59,053 nucleotides of DNA from Gracilaria domingensis (Eukaryota > Rhodophyta > Florideophyceae > Gracilariales > Gracilariaceae). The number at the start of each line of letters is the position of its first letter. The first letter of the stretch is position 1. Positions 11,955 to 22,387 of this stretch are shown in pieces. The stretch covers positions 1 to 59,053 of the forward strand of contig VCMS01000331.1 of assembly GCA_022539475.1 (NCBI GenBank). Reading direction: 5' to 3'. The notes below the pieces were generated by a model, which ran no database searches, was not told the DNA's origin, and saw nothing but the letters and a program-made list of their open reading frames with translations. The translations under genes were made by a program, and so were the position numbers.

Positions 11955-11998
11955 CTCTTCCATGTACACTATTCCCAGGGAATGTGTACATGGAAGAG
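11955..11998. repeat. 44-bp near-perfect palindrome
   Basis: CTCTTCCATGTACAC (11955-11969) is repeated inverted at 11984-11998, and the 14-nt centre is itself almost palindromic. The arm shares ACATGGAAGAGATC with the palindrome at 23831-23854. Confidence 0.8.
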
Positions 11999-12524
11999 AT
12001 CGGGTACCGATCGGGTACAAGGCATAACGCGACGCAGTCTTGGTGCGCTCGTGCCGTTTGCATGGCTGCCAACGCGCACAACCGGTAATTACAAAGCATT
12101 GCTGTATTTGCGTGACGTGGCGCCAAGTTCTTGCATGCTCATTCCTGAACGCCAGCAAATCTTTGACCACAAAAATTTTGAAGGCCCTTCAAAATTGACC
12201 AGGCACAACAGTAGTAGCCTCACGTAGAGCACGGTATTATGTTTCCCAGTCAGCGTTTTGAACGCGGAGGTGTTAGGTAATACAATACATGACGTCGCTT
12301 ATCGCGAACACTACTTTGTCGTTTGGAACTTCTTTTATTCCAAATGAAAGATAGCCACAGTGAGGTTCATCAATCTAAATCTAAAGTAAAGCTGGTTTAC
12401 AAATTTTCCTTGTTTTATAATAGCAAGAAGTTGATTTCTGGCACATCAACCGTTCACTTTGGTACATCCCCGAACATGGGCGTATATATTTAGAATTCTT
12501 AGATTTTCTCTAGAAAAACTGATA

Positions 12525-12655
12525 GTATACAAAATCTTATCTTTTAAAAATATGAGCCGTGTCACACGGCGCATTTCAGGGTCTTTTTGGACAAACCCAT
12601 TACATTAGATCACTGCATTACCTACAAATTAAAATTTGAGGAGAAAAAAATCCAT
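12525..12655. repeat. Dispersed repeat, copy A (CGCCGTG hairpin family)
   Basis: Aligns with 44395-44520. Shared blocks are an AATCTT..TTTAAAAA lead, a GCCGTGnnACACGGC hairpin followed by GCATTT, then GACAAAC, CATTAGATCA, and CAAATTAAA..TTTGAGGA. Orientation is the same in both copies. No coding capacity, so a small MITE or SINE-like family is likely. Confidence 0.6.
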
Positions 12656-13481
12656 CTATGCAAAACTTTGGGAATATCTCTGAAGTTGTATCCGATTATG
12701 AATTTGCACATAGTGCAACGGCAAAGATCTTTCTTGCAAGAATTCCAATAAAATGGAAGAGCTCCAAAATGAGCAGTGCTCAACAGTTTTGCATCACAGT
12801 ACATCCTAACAATGTTTGAAAAACTTAAATAAAATGATATTTTGTTTTAAATTTATTCTTCTACAAAAATGTTAACTTCTGGTATTTTAGAAACTAACTA
12901 ACAAATATATATTTTTTCTTTCCAGTTCAAATCAAAGCCTTCTTGCAAAGGAGCTTTGCGACCATTTATTAGAGAAGCTTGCTTCTCGAAGCACTAGAGC
13001 ATTTGGGAGCTCGAAAATAGGCTTTTACAGATGCATTAATTCAAGCAAAAGATTTGCAATGTCAAACCTAATCTCAGTATGATTGGTTTCTGCTGCCAAC
13101 TCGTAAAAACAATCAAGTCTGGCACTCACCACGTGCGCAGACTGATAGATCGGCCGTCAACTCAGGCCAACCAGAAAAAAAAACTCTCTCCACTCACCTC
13201 CTGGTCTTTCGCACGCAAACCGCCTCCCGTTGCTGCCGTTGTGATCATTGATGCAACAGATTTGCAGCCCCTAGCGATCTCGTGGATCTCGTCCCTTCCG
13301 TCCAATAAAACCAACGCATCCGTCCTTCCATCCCTGAGCACCCGCTAAGGAGTTTTTGTACCGACTTTCTTTGTTTTTCCACACGAGGGCGTCTCGCTAC
13401 CAGAAACAATCGCCGCTCGCCACGTGCTTTGCTACACTTTCACCGTCGCGTTTAGCTCACTCACATCATCTCAATCTTGGC

Positions 13482-16400
13482 ATGGCCGATGTAGTCTCCG
13501 CGGCTGCTGCTGTCGCAGGCGCGGCGCCTTACGTAGAAGACAAACTCAAGACCCCTGCTCGGCGACATGACTTGGCGTCCCGCAACCGTGACAGAATTGA
13601 ACTCGTTCAGAAACGGCTCGAACAACATCTCGAATGTGTCGAATGTTGGATCCAAGACTCAGGTGGCGAACAGTTTTCCCCTTACATGTTGTGCGATTGG
13701 CAAACTAAGTTGCAGCACGCGAGAAAAAGGTGTATCGAACTGTCGCCAGACGTTGCGAGTGCTACTCTGTTGCATAGAGTACAGCTCGCCAACCAAACAT
13801 TGACCGAAGTAGAGAGCATTGCGGAAGAATTCGCTAAGTTTGCAGAAAGATTGGAGGTTACAGACGCTGCTGATTCGGTGCAAACTGAAGCCAAGTTTTT
13901 GGAACATGGAACTGTTCCTCCCAATCCACCACGACTCACTCTGGATTTCAATTCGTCGCAGACGTCTGAGGGAAAGCTAAGGGCAACCGTATTGCGAACA
14001 TCCGCACACAAAGTGCTAGCGGTTGTGGCTGCGGGGCGGGGCGGAGTTGGAAAGACCTGCGCGCTTCGGGGCCTGAGCAGTGTGAGCGATGTGAGAACCA
14101 GGTTCCCGGATGGCGTTCAGTTTATGCAACTGGGAGCAGATGCTAAGGTGGTTGATCTCACCGGAAAGATTGCGGAGATTGTTGAAAAGACTGGAAACCG
14201 GAAGCTTGCGAAGGCTATTCGTGGAAAGAAACTACAGGAAGCTGTGAACGAGGCCAGACAATGGTTTGTGAATCACACATGTCTTTTCCTGGTTGATGAT
14301 GTGTGGGAGGCGAACGGATTTGATGGGGAGACTTTTCGCATTCTTGCACATATGATGAACGATGATAGTCGCCTTGTGTACACAACGAGAGACTTTGATC
14401 TTGCTCTGAAGGCAGACGAACTCATAACCTTTGAGCCCAGAAAAGGGAAAGATTCGCGAATGATGTTCCTGAAACACGCTGAATTGGAGAACTGCAGTAT
14501 TCAGAGTAGAAGCAACATGGATGCTATGAAGGAGATTCTGTTGAGTTGTGCAGGAATACCTTTACTTCTGGCCGTAACTGGCGCAGGTGTTCGAAAGTAC
14601 GTGAAGCACTTGGAGCGTCAGAGTGCCTTAAAGGAGGATGCGCTCAGTTTGTATCATAACGGTTTACAGACCACAAAGAAATCACTGCTAACGGAACACT
14701 GGCCTGGATATGGTGCCATAAGAAACGTAGTTGATACTTCGATGTCAGTACTAGAGCGCCGATGGATAACAAAGAAAGAGAGGAGAAAGCCATGTACTTA
14801 CTCGATTCGAGAAATGCTTCAAACATTGTGTGTAATGGAGAAGCAACAGAACGCACCGGTCTCGATGCTGCAGAAGCTTTGGGATCTAAGTGATAGAAAC
14901 GAAGCTGTGGAAGTGATGGAAGCTCTGAGCTCAGTCGCTGTTGTGGAGGTTTCGTTTGGAAGGATGGGCGAGAAACTGCAACAGGTGTTGCGCGTCCATG
15001 ACGACATTTTGGACGTGCTCCGCTACGATTCAATCAGTGAAAAGCCAAGGTACATCAAGCTATTATTGAGAAACTATATCAGAGATGCTGATGTTGCAGT
15101 TGACAGCGAACCCGAAGTTCCGATTCGTTTAGGTGGTGCCGAAGAGGAGAAAAGAAGTCTGTGTTCGAAGCTGAGAAAACTGTTTTGCCGGAAATCGAAC
15201 CAAAATGACGCAGCTTTTGTCCAGCATGCACCTGTTACAGACGTGGCAACAACTGTAGATTGCACCAAGGACTGCAGAGCGCGAGAATGGTTGGGCGTGG
15301 AAGACGAAGGCGAATATCTGCTCAGTAACGTGTGTCGACTTCTCAAGGAAGGCGGAGAAGATGAAGAATTGGTTTCGCTTTTGTTTGAGCCCCAGTGGAT
15401 CGTCCATCGTCTTACGCAGAGCGGAATACATGCTGTTGAGCATGACGTTTTAAATGCGCAAGCAGCACTCGACCGTTCGGATCTGGAAGAGAAAGAAGAG
15501 AAGAAGAGGGCACTGGAAGTGATTGCACAGGCGGCAAGACTGAGTCAGGATGCAGTGGGACGGAACCCACGCGAAGTATATTTCCAGCTGTATGGGCGGC
15601 TAATAGCATATTCAGAGAAGTGTAACACGACGCGAAGGTTTGTGGAGGAAGTGGCACAGATTGCGCAGGATGGCGACGGACCTTGGTTGAAGGCGGGGAA
15701 AGGGTTTTTGACAGCCGCTGGCGGGGCTGCGATAGAAAGCATACAAGTGGGCGGGTCGGTGCAGTGTATACGAAAACATGACAATGAGTTGACGATTCTG
15801 GTGGTTGACCGTGGTGAGAAGTTGCGGATAGTGAAGTATAATTTGAAGCACGGCAGTCAAACCATTATTCAAAGAGATGTGAGAAGGCCTTGCGCCGCTG
15901 TTTTATCAAACGATGGGCGAACCGTTGTGTACATTGAGGCGGATAATGTGAAGAGGTGGGACGCAGTGAAAGATGAAGTGAGTGTTGTAGGGGGAAGTAC
16001 AGATTCGATTGAGTGTATTGGTTTGAGCGGAGGCTCGAGATGGGTTGCATGTGGGCTGGGAAGCATTGGTAAGGTGGTGGTGTGGGACCTGCAGAGCAAC
16101 GACGCCGCTCGTGAATTTGTGATTGGGAAAGAAAAGCATAGGATGGACATTGCTGTGAGTCGGACGGGGTCCAAGGTTGCTTGTAGGTTCGAATTCGGTG
16201 GAGTTCGCGTGTTGGATTCAGAGAGCGGGAAAAAGATGTGGGAGGCTCTAGAGGATCACCAAGCGCTTTTTCCTTGTGTGACGTTCAGTGAGAATGGGGA
16301 ACTGATAGCAGCGGGATGGAGGGAGAACAAGATCGGAGTGTGGAACGCAAAGAGCGGAAGCTGCGTGAACTCTGTCGCAGTTGGAGCAGATGTGTCCAGC

Positions 16401-17060
16401 GTAGCGTTCACAGAAGGAGGTAGACTGGTTTTGTGGGGTGCAAGTGATGGAAGCTATGGCGTGTGGGCGCATGAGAACACAAGTGAGGCCATAACGGTAG
16501 GAAGTGTGAGTGGTACCGTGCAGTACGTGGGAGCAAGTGAAGACGGCTCTGTCGGGCTTTGTGGAGGAGCGGGCGGAGACGTTCGAGTGTGGGATGTGGG
16601 GCGCGCGCAGTCGGGGAGGGACAGCCGCGGTGATGACGCGCATGAGGAGGCGATAAGCCGCGTGTGCGTGAGCGCGGACGGGCGATGGATTGCTTCGGGG
16701 TCGGACGACGGGACGGTGCGGCTGTGGGACGGCGCCAGCGGCGCGCTGCTGCCGCAGGTGCTGCGCGGGCACGCGGGCGGCGTGGCGGCGCTTTCGTTCA
16801 GCGCGGACGCGCTGCGGCTCGCGTCCAGCGGCAGGAGAGACGGTGCGGTGCGCGTGTGGGACGTGCGCAGCGGCGCCGCCGCTTGTGACGCGTTCCGCGG
16901 TCACCGCAGCGGCGCGTTCTGCGTGGCGCTGTGCGCCGACGGCTCGAGCGCCGCGTCGGGCGACGAAGACGGCGACGTGCGCGTGTGGGACACGCGCCGC
17001 AAGCGCACACCGGGCACAGAACCGTGCGCTCTGTCTGGTGCTTGGCCATGTGCGGTATAA
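13482..17060 (+). CDS. NB-ARC/WD40-repeat STAND NTPase
   Basis: A 1192-residue protein starting at ATG 13482 (MADVVSAAAAV); a longer frame upstream lacks an ATG. Residues 1-150 are helical. NB-ARC follows: Walker A GRGGVGKT near residue 185, Walker B CLFLVDDVW near 268, an RNBS-B-like LVYTTRD near 298, and the GxP block CAGIPLLLAV near 356. A helical linker leads to about ten WD-type repeats from about residue 740 to the end (for example WIASGSDDGTVRLWD, AALSFSADALRLASS, DGAVRVWDVRSG). The layout resembles Apaf-1-like STAND switches, in which a WD40 sensor holds an ATP-driven oligomerisation domain inactive. A role in defence or cell-death signalling is inferred, not shown. The last three repeats (16650-17040) are far more GC-rich than the rest. 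A truncated inverted paralogue lies at 7739-9120. Confidence 0.88.
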   Translation: MADVVSAAAAVAGAAPYVEDKLKTPARRHDLASRNRDRIELVQKRLEQHLECVECWIQDSGGEQFSPYMLCDWQTKLQHARKRCIELSPDVASATLLHRVQLANQTLTEVESIAEEFAKFAERLEVTDAADSVQTEAKFLEHGTVPPNPPRLTLDFNSSQTSEGKLRATVLRTSAHKVLAVVAAGRGGVGKTCALRGLSSVSDVRTRFPDGVQFMQLGADAKVVDLTGKIAEIVEKTGNRKLAKAIRGKKLQEAVNEARQWFVNHTCLFLVDDVWEANGFDGETFRILAHMMNDDSRLVYTTRDFDLALKADELITFEPRKGKDSRMMFLKHAELENCSIQSRSNMDAMKEILLSCAGIPLLLAVTGAGVRKYVKHLERQSALKEDALSLYHNGLQTTKKSLLTEHWPGYGAIRNVVDTSMSVLERRWITKKERRKPCTYSIREMLQTLCVMEKQQNAPVSMLQKLWDLSDRNEAVEVMEALSSVAVVEVSFGRMGEKLQQVLRVHDDILDVLRYDSISEKPRYIKLLLRNYIRDADVAVDSEPEVPIRLGGAEEEKRSLCSKLRKLFCRKSNQNDAAFVQHAPVTDVATTVDCTKDCRAREWLGVEDEGEYLLSNVCRLLKEGGEDEELVSLLFEPQWIVHRLTQSGIHAVEHDVLNAQAALDRSDLEEKEEKKRALEVIAQAARLSQDAVGRNPREVYFQLYGRLIAYSEKCNTTRRFVEEVAQIAQDGDGPWLKAGKGFLTAAGGAAIESIQVGGSVQCIRKHDNELTILVVDRGEKLRIVKYNLKHGSQTIIQRDVRRPCAAVLSNDGRTVVYIEADNVKRWDAVKDEVSVVGGSTDSIECIGLSGGSRWVACGLGSIGKVVVWDLQSNDAAREFVIGKEKHRMDIAVSRTGSKVACRFEFGGVRVLDSESGKKMWEALEDHQALFPCVTFSENGELIAAGWRENKIGVWNAKSGSCVNSVAVGADVSSVAFTEGGRLVLWGASDGSYGVWAHENTSEAITVGSVSGTVQYVGASEDGSVGLCGGAGGDVRVWDVGRAQSGRDSRGDDAHEEAISRVCVSADGRWIASGSDDGTVRLWDGASGALLPQVLRGHAGGVAALSFSADALRLASSGRRDGAVRVWDVRSGAAACDAFRGHRSGAFCVALCADGSSAASGDEDGDVRVWDTRRKRTPGTEPCALSGAWPCAV

Positions 17061-17355
17061 GACGTCTAGACTCTTCCGTTTGCGCGCATGACACCTGTCT
17101 ACTCTCCAAGAATCTTCGAATGCATTTGTATATCTCTGGATTGCACGCAATGTCAGGGTGAACCATCTGCATGGGGGTATAGTCATCACGAATTGCAGCG
17201 CTGAGAGCGTCCCCTACCAGTTGTGTCGTGGTGTCATCAGCATATGACGCAAACGTGTTCCGCAATCCATGCTGACGATCGTTAGTAAACTGTACCAACC
17301 CAAAGAGAAGGTAGCCTGAAGTTGGTTGAACTTGTTCGACAACATTGTTTGCCAT
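16798..17355 (-). CDS. Possible gene fragment, tail-to-tail with the NB-ARC gene
   Basis: From ATG 17355 the first 90 or so residues (MANNVVEQVQPTSGYLLFGL onward to CNPEIYKCIRRFLESRQ) have normal protein composition. The remainder is the antisense of the GC-rich WD40 end and is Arg/Ala-rich junk. A real gene, if any, occupies about 17080-17355 and is truncated. No family recognised. Confidence 0.25.
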   Translation of the reverse strand: MANNVVEQVQPTSGYLLFGLVQFTNDRQHGLRNTFASYADDTTTQLVGDALSAAIRDDYTPMQMVHPDIACNPEIYKCIRRFLESRQVSCAQTEESRRLIPHMAKHQTERTVLCPVCACGACPTRARRRLRRPTRRSSRRRTAPRRTRRCGDRGTRHKRRRRCARPTRAPHRLSCRWTRAAARPR

Positions 17356-17360
17356 TGTGG

Positions 17361-18191
17361 CTGGAAATCACGTAGTTACCGTTATTCCGGAATGTCGGTG
17401 AACACGAAGAGATTTCAGCTGTGCTGTGCTACAGAACTTCGACGCAGGTCGGAGCTTCGTTCGCGGGAACGCAGGTAGCGATTGTTTCACAACAAACAGT
17501 ACAGATACTTTACAACTTCGATGACCCCCTTTCCTTCCTTCGTCGGAAAAGGGTCCAGCTCCTTAACTAGCACGCCGAAGGACAGGAGTTAGCACAAAAC
17601 TGCAACTGTCTGACGTACAACTAGCTAAGTGGATGTTGTTCAATTCAAACGCAGACAAACAAAATTACAATCCAATACAATTAGAACAATTCAAGATGAT
17701 ACATTACTTCATTGTCAGCAGAGCTGACACCTATACGGACGGACAGCGCGTGCCCTCGCGCGGCGGTGAGGCTGAGGCGCCCACGTACACAGCGTGTACT
17801 CATCACGTGCACCCATGAGCGCGTGCCGCGAGCAACTCTGATCCAAACCTCCTTCACCTATCAGAGGTGCTGCCACCGTCGCTCTGCTCCCTGCGTCTCA
17901 CACACGCCACCAATCTCCCTCCCATCACCTATGATCGCAAAGCTCTGCAGCGCGACCATTCTGACATCACATGCCTCAAGCGCAGCCGCATACGCACAAA
18001 CAAGAATCCATGTTTGCATGCTTTACGTTATGCATCGACCGTCACGGTGAACCAAAAGGGCAACAAGAAGGATCCAATTTTATGGTTGCTGTGAAAATTT
18101 GCGTCTGCTTTGCTGCCGACCGCGCATTGGTTCGCTGATTCGTGATAAAGAGATGAGGCACAACACTACCAGAGCCAGTGAACACGAGCAT
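17361..18191. other. No recognisable gene
   Basis: Only short overlapping ORFs without motifs. I see no repeat, RNA gene or element end here. Confidence 0.5.
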
Positions 18192-19109
18192 TCATCCACC
18201 GCCGCCGCCGCCTCCGCAGCCTCCACCGCCACCGCCACCGCTACCCCCGCCGACATAGCTGCTGCCATAGCCGCCTCCTGACCTCCGTCCACCAAAGCAC
18301 CGTATACACTCTATACACAAGAGTGGAAGCGCAATTGCCAAAACAATTACTACGATAATACCTGTGCTAAGTCTCCCTCCCGGAAAGCATTCAAGTTCCT
18401 GCGGACATTGCTGTGTGCCTCGCTCCGCGACAAGCACCTCAATGGGTGCACCCGCCGTAGAGACATTTAGCCACATGATGGTGGTAGAATTTCGGGTTGA
18501 AGAGGCTATCACCTGGCCGTTCGGCGCTGACGCGACGCTGAAGGAGGCGTTTCCATTATCAGTGACAAAAGATACGTTCATTCTTTCAAACGTCGGCTCC
18601 CAAGACCCAGTACGCCATCGGATGACGTTCACGCGCTCGTTCTCAGGCGGCACCTCCGTCTCTCCGTCACATTGTGCGCTAAATCGCGTGACAGCGGCTG
18701 TTAGAACGTATTGCACCGTGAACAGAACGGATTGATTGCGTTGCAGAGTCGGAAGAGTCACTGCCGCTCCGCTACTCCCTGACTCAGGCTGAAGACTGCT
18801 TTCGTTGAAAACGGTTCTGCTGCCTCGCATGGCAACCACGTCCGTTGCAAGCTGCTGCCCCTTGATGAGCGGAATGAGCCGAAATGCATCGCGACCGGTG
18901 GTGTACGGGAAGAGGTATCGCTCGGTGATGGTGGCGGAGCAGTCTGGATTGCGCACGACATTGATTTGCACGTCGCACAGAAATTGAGGCGACTGAGACT
19001 GGTCGCGCGGCGGCGGTGCGTCGCATGTGAGGGTGGAGTTCTGAGCGTGCGAGATGTGGAGGCACAGAAGAATGAGAGCGAAGGTGCGTGCTCGAAGCTC
19101 TGGTTTCAT
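18192..19109 (-). CDS. Secretory-pathway single-pass membrane protein with polyglycine tail (DUF2207-like)
   Basis: A 305-residue protein from ATG 19109 (MKPELRARTFALILLCLHIS). It has an N-terminal signal peptide (about residues 1-23) and a lumenal or extracellular domain with many N-glycosylation sequons (NST, NES, NQS, NVS, NAS). One transmembrane helix follows (TGIIVVIVLAIALPLLC, about 248-266), then a short tail made almost only of Gly with some Ser, Tyr and Cys. The stretch INVVRNPDCSATITERYLFP resembles the start of DUF2207-type domains, whose members also often end in glycine-rich tails, but this match is weak. Function unknown. The 5' flank is the Cys-rich pseudogene on the same strand. 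Confidence 0.7.
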   Translation of the reverse strand: MKPELRARTFALILLCLHISHAQNSTLTCDAPPPRDQSQSPQFLCDVQINVVRNPDCSATITERYLFPYTTGRDAFRLIPLIKGQQLATDVVAMRGSRTVFNESSLQPESGSSGAAVTLPTLQRNQSVLFTVQYVLTAAVTRFSAQCDGETEVPPENERVNVIRWRTGSWEPTFERMNVSFVTDNGNASFSVASAPNGQVIASSTRNSTTIMWLNVSTAGAPIEVLVAERGTQQCPQELECFPGGRLSTGIIVVIVLAIALPLLCIECIRCFGGRRSGGGYGSSYVGGGSGGGGGGGCGGGGGGG

Positions 19110-19599
19110 GCTGCACGGGGCGGATGACGCTGAGGTTAGGCAATGGAAGCGCTGCGGTCGGGTGCGATTGCGCGTGAAGCGGGGCGCTCCACCCGTGGAG
19201 GCGCACTGCTTGACGTGGGCAAGGAAGGTAAACGCGAGGCGCAAGGGCGCATAACGAACAGGCGGCAACAACACCAAGATGCACTTCCACCCACGGTCTT
19301 GCCAATTGGGTGGCGAAATTGTTTCTATCACGCGCGTGCTGTCCACGCAGTCCACGCGGACAGACGCGCAGCTGCAACACTCGCACACGCCTGCCACGTG
19401 CGGGCGAATAGCGCAGCCCAACCGAAGCGTGCCCCGTATCACACATGCTGGGAGAGCAACCACTCGTGCTGCCATCGCACGACGTTCGAGCGCTCGCTTT
19501 CCGACGGCACAGCCATCTCTTCACTGCACGCAGTGGCACCCTGAACAGCACCGCTCGATTACAATGGCGAGCCGCAACCGTCGCCTCCACTTCGTTTCT

Positions 19600-20373
19600 G
19601 CCCGACGCAGACTGCTGACGAATGGCTTTGAACGGCCAAAGGCCTTGAACCGGCGTACACCTCTCGCCGTTGCGCGAGCTGCCAAAAAATACATGTCCGA
19701 TGGGGCATTCGTGGCACTTTGTGGAACCAGGCGTGGAGAAAGAATTTCCTCCACATCTGTAGCAGCGGGGTAATACGTTGGGAGAGTCGGTGTATGGCCC
19801 AGAAGGGCATTCGATGCAACTCATCGTGAAAGCGTCGTAGAACTTTCCCGGCGGACAAGCTCCGCAAGAATTGTCGTACATGATTGCCTGACCATGAGCG
19901 CATCGAAGACATTCAGTAGCCCCCCGTCTATGGAGAAAGTGCCCGGTGGGCATGCAACACAAGGACCAAGATCTTCTTCGCTTTTGAAGAATCCAGAGTC
20001 ACAAGCATCGCAATACCCATCAAAGACCTCGTAATACTTTCCAGGTCCACAAACGCCACACGTTCCATTTTCCAACAAAATCTCATCTTCGGGGCAGGAC
20101 ACGCATTCGGATGCACCGGAAAGTGAGTATGTATTTGAAGGGCAGGGAACGCACTCGGTTTGACCCGCCTGAGGTTGATAAGTCAGATACTCGCATTGAG
20201 TGCATCTGAATCCATCTGAATCCATTCATGTCGCGAGTTCCAGGGGGACATATCTCACAGCGTCTCCCAAGTTCTTCAAAGTTGTTCAGATAATATCCAG
20301 GCTAACAGGGTTCAGTGCCCACGCCAGCGTGTAGGAAGACGAAGCTTGTGAGGAAAGCTATGAGAATCGTCAT
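19600..20373 (-). pseudogene. Secreted Cys-rich (GCC2/GCC3, ephrin-receptor-like repeat) protein, broken
   Basis: ATG 20373 opens a signal peptide (MTILIAFLTSFVFLHAGVG), but TAG at 20302-20304 follows at once. The same frame then reads PGYYLNNFEELGRRCEICPP. A 10-bp tandem duplication (CTGAATCCAT at 20206-20215 and 20216-20225 on the plus strand) shifts the frame. Repeats such as CVPCPSNTYSLSGASECVSC, CGPGKYYEVFDGYCDAC and CPPGTFS follow. A second shift occurs at a six-base homopolymer (C run at 19920-19925), after which CGACPPGKFYDAFTMSCIEC and CRYRCGGNSFSTPGSTKC-like repeats continue. The PGxY/PGxF plus Cys spacing is typical of GCC2/GCC3 extracellular repeats. At least three independent lesions argue for a pseudogene rather than missed introns. 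Confidence 0.7.
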
Positions 20374-20984
20374 TATGATGTGCTGTGTGACAAACCAAAA
20401 GATGTGAAAATTCGTGTTCGGATAGTACGACCTGTAAACGAGCACTTTCCATGCTCTTATAGGAAAAAAAGAGCCATGAGATGAGATGGGAGGAGAAGCG
20501 AATTTTTTTACTCTATCTGTGCAATCTGATGTGAAGGAGGGCAAATGTAGTTTTATCTCCAGTCGAAGAGGGAAACGGAGTCGGACAAGAACTGATAAAG
20601 CTTTGGGTTGCACTTTACCGACTATATCAGCAGCCGCCGGTGTTTGTCGGCAAGAGCTCGCAAGCTCGGACAGTACGACGGTAGCACCAGCGATGCAACC
20701 GAGCCAGCAGCAACAAGTCATACATGTGTAAGGATCCAAGTATGACACGTTATCGCTATCAAAACATCAAAAAGGGTGCACAATTTGTTTTCGTCATCGA
20801 GATTTGGGGATTTAAACCTTTACGAGTACGTGTACACGCAACATTATAGTGTAAGGTACCGAAGTTACATCCATTTTCTTTATGCTCCCACTTGCACGCA
20901 ATGCAAAGCCGAATGTAATCTTGTATCATAGCAAATCTGTTTTCTCGATCACCATGTGTCCACCGTTGAAAGGCCCTGACCCTT

Positions 20985-21995
20985 TCACGCAAACGGCTGA
21001 GCACAAGCGCAAGAAGATCCATCTTCACACTTGTCAATAAGGCAAGTCACGTCGAAATTCCCACCCTCAGCGAAACATGCCTGGTATGACGCAAAGTTGC
21101 TAAGATCTGCTGGAAGCGTTCCATCGCGACCCGCTCCTCCCATACACTGCGGATTGCTTCCGATCATACTTGGGCATGATCCGAAACTCGACCCGGGAAT
21201 ACATTTGACGCCCTGACGACCACTGCACTGCTGCTGGCAAGATGTGGCGCGCCCCCCTCGAATAGGGCAGAACGTGGATGAATCAAGCACTGCCTCGCAT
21301 ACGGCTGCGTCCAGTTCATCAAACCCAGATGACACATAACACTCAAGAACTTGGCCACACTTTGCACAATCGAAGTTCACACAGGCTGGGAGTGGACATA
21401 GGCTGGTAACGATTTCTTCTATGACCATCGGGAAGCTACCGAAATTCGTGACAGGGATGAATAAGTCCGGGCTGGAGGCAAGAGCCATAAGGTTGGCTGT
21501 ATCCACGCCGCTCCCAACGCCAATAGTGATGAGCGTGATTCCATCCGCTTTGATAGCGTCGGCCGCTGCCGTGGCAGCTGCCATGTCGCCATTTACTCCA
21601 TCGGTGAGAAGAACAACCACACGCGGGTCAGATGCTCCCGTTAGCTGAGATTGACAGAGCCCGAGAGCACCGGCGAATGCTGTACCGCCGAACATCTGTG
21701 AATTTGCTTCAATTGCCGGGATGAACACACTCTGAATATCAGTTGTAGGCGACTGAATGATCTCGGTTGAAGTAGAGAAGCCAACAGCTGACAAGGTGGA
21801 CCCAGGAGCGAAGCCGTCTACCTGTTGTGCAATTTCCACAATCGCATCCGTCTGCTGGATGAACGAAGCGGGAATGATTGAACCGCTTTCATCTATAGCG
21901 AAGCAGACGTTGATTGGAATACAACTGGTTTGGGCGCTGGCAAAACCTATGAGCCAGAAACAGAAGAATGTTCCAATATATATCCACGAGGCCAT
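20985..21995 (-). CDS. Secreted von Willebrand factor A-domain protein with Cys-rich tail
   Basis: A 336-residue protein from ATG 21995 (MASWIYIGTFFCFWLIGFAS), with a signal peptide cleaved near residue 21. The VWA domain spans about 27-195. Its metal-ion-dependent adhesion site is intact as D35-E-S37-G-S39, with the threonine in FGGTAFAGAL and the aspartate in VVVLLTDGVNGD. After the domain come about 140 residues with 20 or so cysteines (CVNFDCAKCGQVLEC, CQQQCSGRQGVKC, CEDGSSCAC), suggesting a disulfide-rich extracellular module. A role in the extracellular matrix or adhesion is inferred. A TATA box lies 83-91 bases upstream of the ATG, and its promoter region is duplicated at 22617-22899. 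Confidence 0.85.
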   Translation of the reverse strand: MASWIYIGTFFCFWLIGFASAQTSCIPINVCFAIDESGSIIPASFIQQTDAIVEIAQQVDGFAPGSTLSAVGFSTSTEIIQSPTTDIQSVFIPAIEANSQMFGGTAFAGALGLCQSQLTGASDPRVVVLLTDGVNGDMAAATAAADAIKADGITLITIGVGSGVDTANLMALASSPDLFIPVTNFGSFPMVIEEIVTSLCPLPACVNFDCAKCGQVLECYVSSGFDELDAAVCEAVLDSSTFCPIRGGRATSCQQQCSGRQGVKCIPGSSFGSCPSMIGSNPQCMGGAGRDGTLPADLSNFASYQACFAEGGNFDVTCLIDKCEDGSSCACAQPFA

Positions 21996-22017
21996 TTTGA
22001 ATGCAGAGGGCTTGATG

Positions 22018-22306
22018 TGGATGCGAAGGATGTTGTGAGAAACGAAACGATGTGGGGTTGGATTAAGGGAACACTGGTTTATATAGCCTTTTGAGGTGAG
22101 CCCGCTTCTCTGTTGCCACTCAACGAACTTCCTTGAAAGGACAGAAATTTTTAACAATATGCTATCTAACTTGGAGAACTTTTACGTCTCACCCTCGTTT
22201 GGACGAATAGTTTTGTCCACAGGTAGACGTACGTGCATATGTGCCTGAATTTGCATTCGTGTGGCTTCAGGGGTTGTTAGCTCACGAACGTGCCCAGAAC
22301 GAATCG
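22018..22306 (-). repeat. Promoter-region duplicate, copy 1 (upstream of the VWA gene)
   Basis: About 290 bp alignable to 22617-22899 in direct orientation. Nearly identical blocks are GGATGTTGTGAGAAACGAAA, GGTTGGATTAAGGGAACACT, and CGAACGTGCCCAGAACGAAT. It includes the TATA box. Confidence 0.85.
22078..22086 (-). promoter_or_regulatory. TATA box of the VWA-domain gene
   Basis: CTATATAAA on the minus strand, 83-91 bases upstream of ATG 21995. The same TATA-bearing block is preserved in the duplicate at about 22676-22684, which has no gene after it. Confidence 0.6.
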
Positions 22307-22361
22307 TCACATTATGGATATATATATATATTTTTCATACACCTTTGTCGATCTTCTACAA

Positions 22362-22387
22362 GCAACGTTGCTAGCAACGTTGCTAGC
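22362..22387. repeat. Tandem palindrome GCAACGTTGCTA x2
   Basis: GCAACGTTGCTA repeated head to tail and ending in GC. Each unit contains the palindrome GCAACGTTGC. It sits between the two promoter-region copies, just after a TATATA run. Confidence 0.7.

Larger units (their letters stand above)
10375..13481. other. Gene-poor AT-rich interval
   Basis: No supported coding sequence. It contains a hAT-type MITE (11240-11863), a long palindrome (11955-11998) and a dispersed repeat (12525-12655), annotated separately. The last 400 bases form the upstream region of the NB-ARC/WD40 gene. The in-frame, ATG-less extension from 13356 is probably 5' UTR. Confidence 0.6.

Noticed and set aside
16248..17189. 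313-residue minus-strand ORF under the WD40 repeats
   Set aside because: Arg/Ala/His-rich antisense of a GC-rich repeat region; no natural composition.
17080..17355. Longin/SNARE-like gene from the MANNVVEQV ORF
   Set aside because: Similarity was only an impression; no diagnostic motif.
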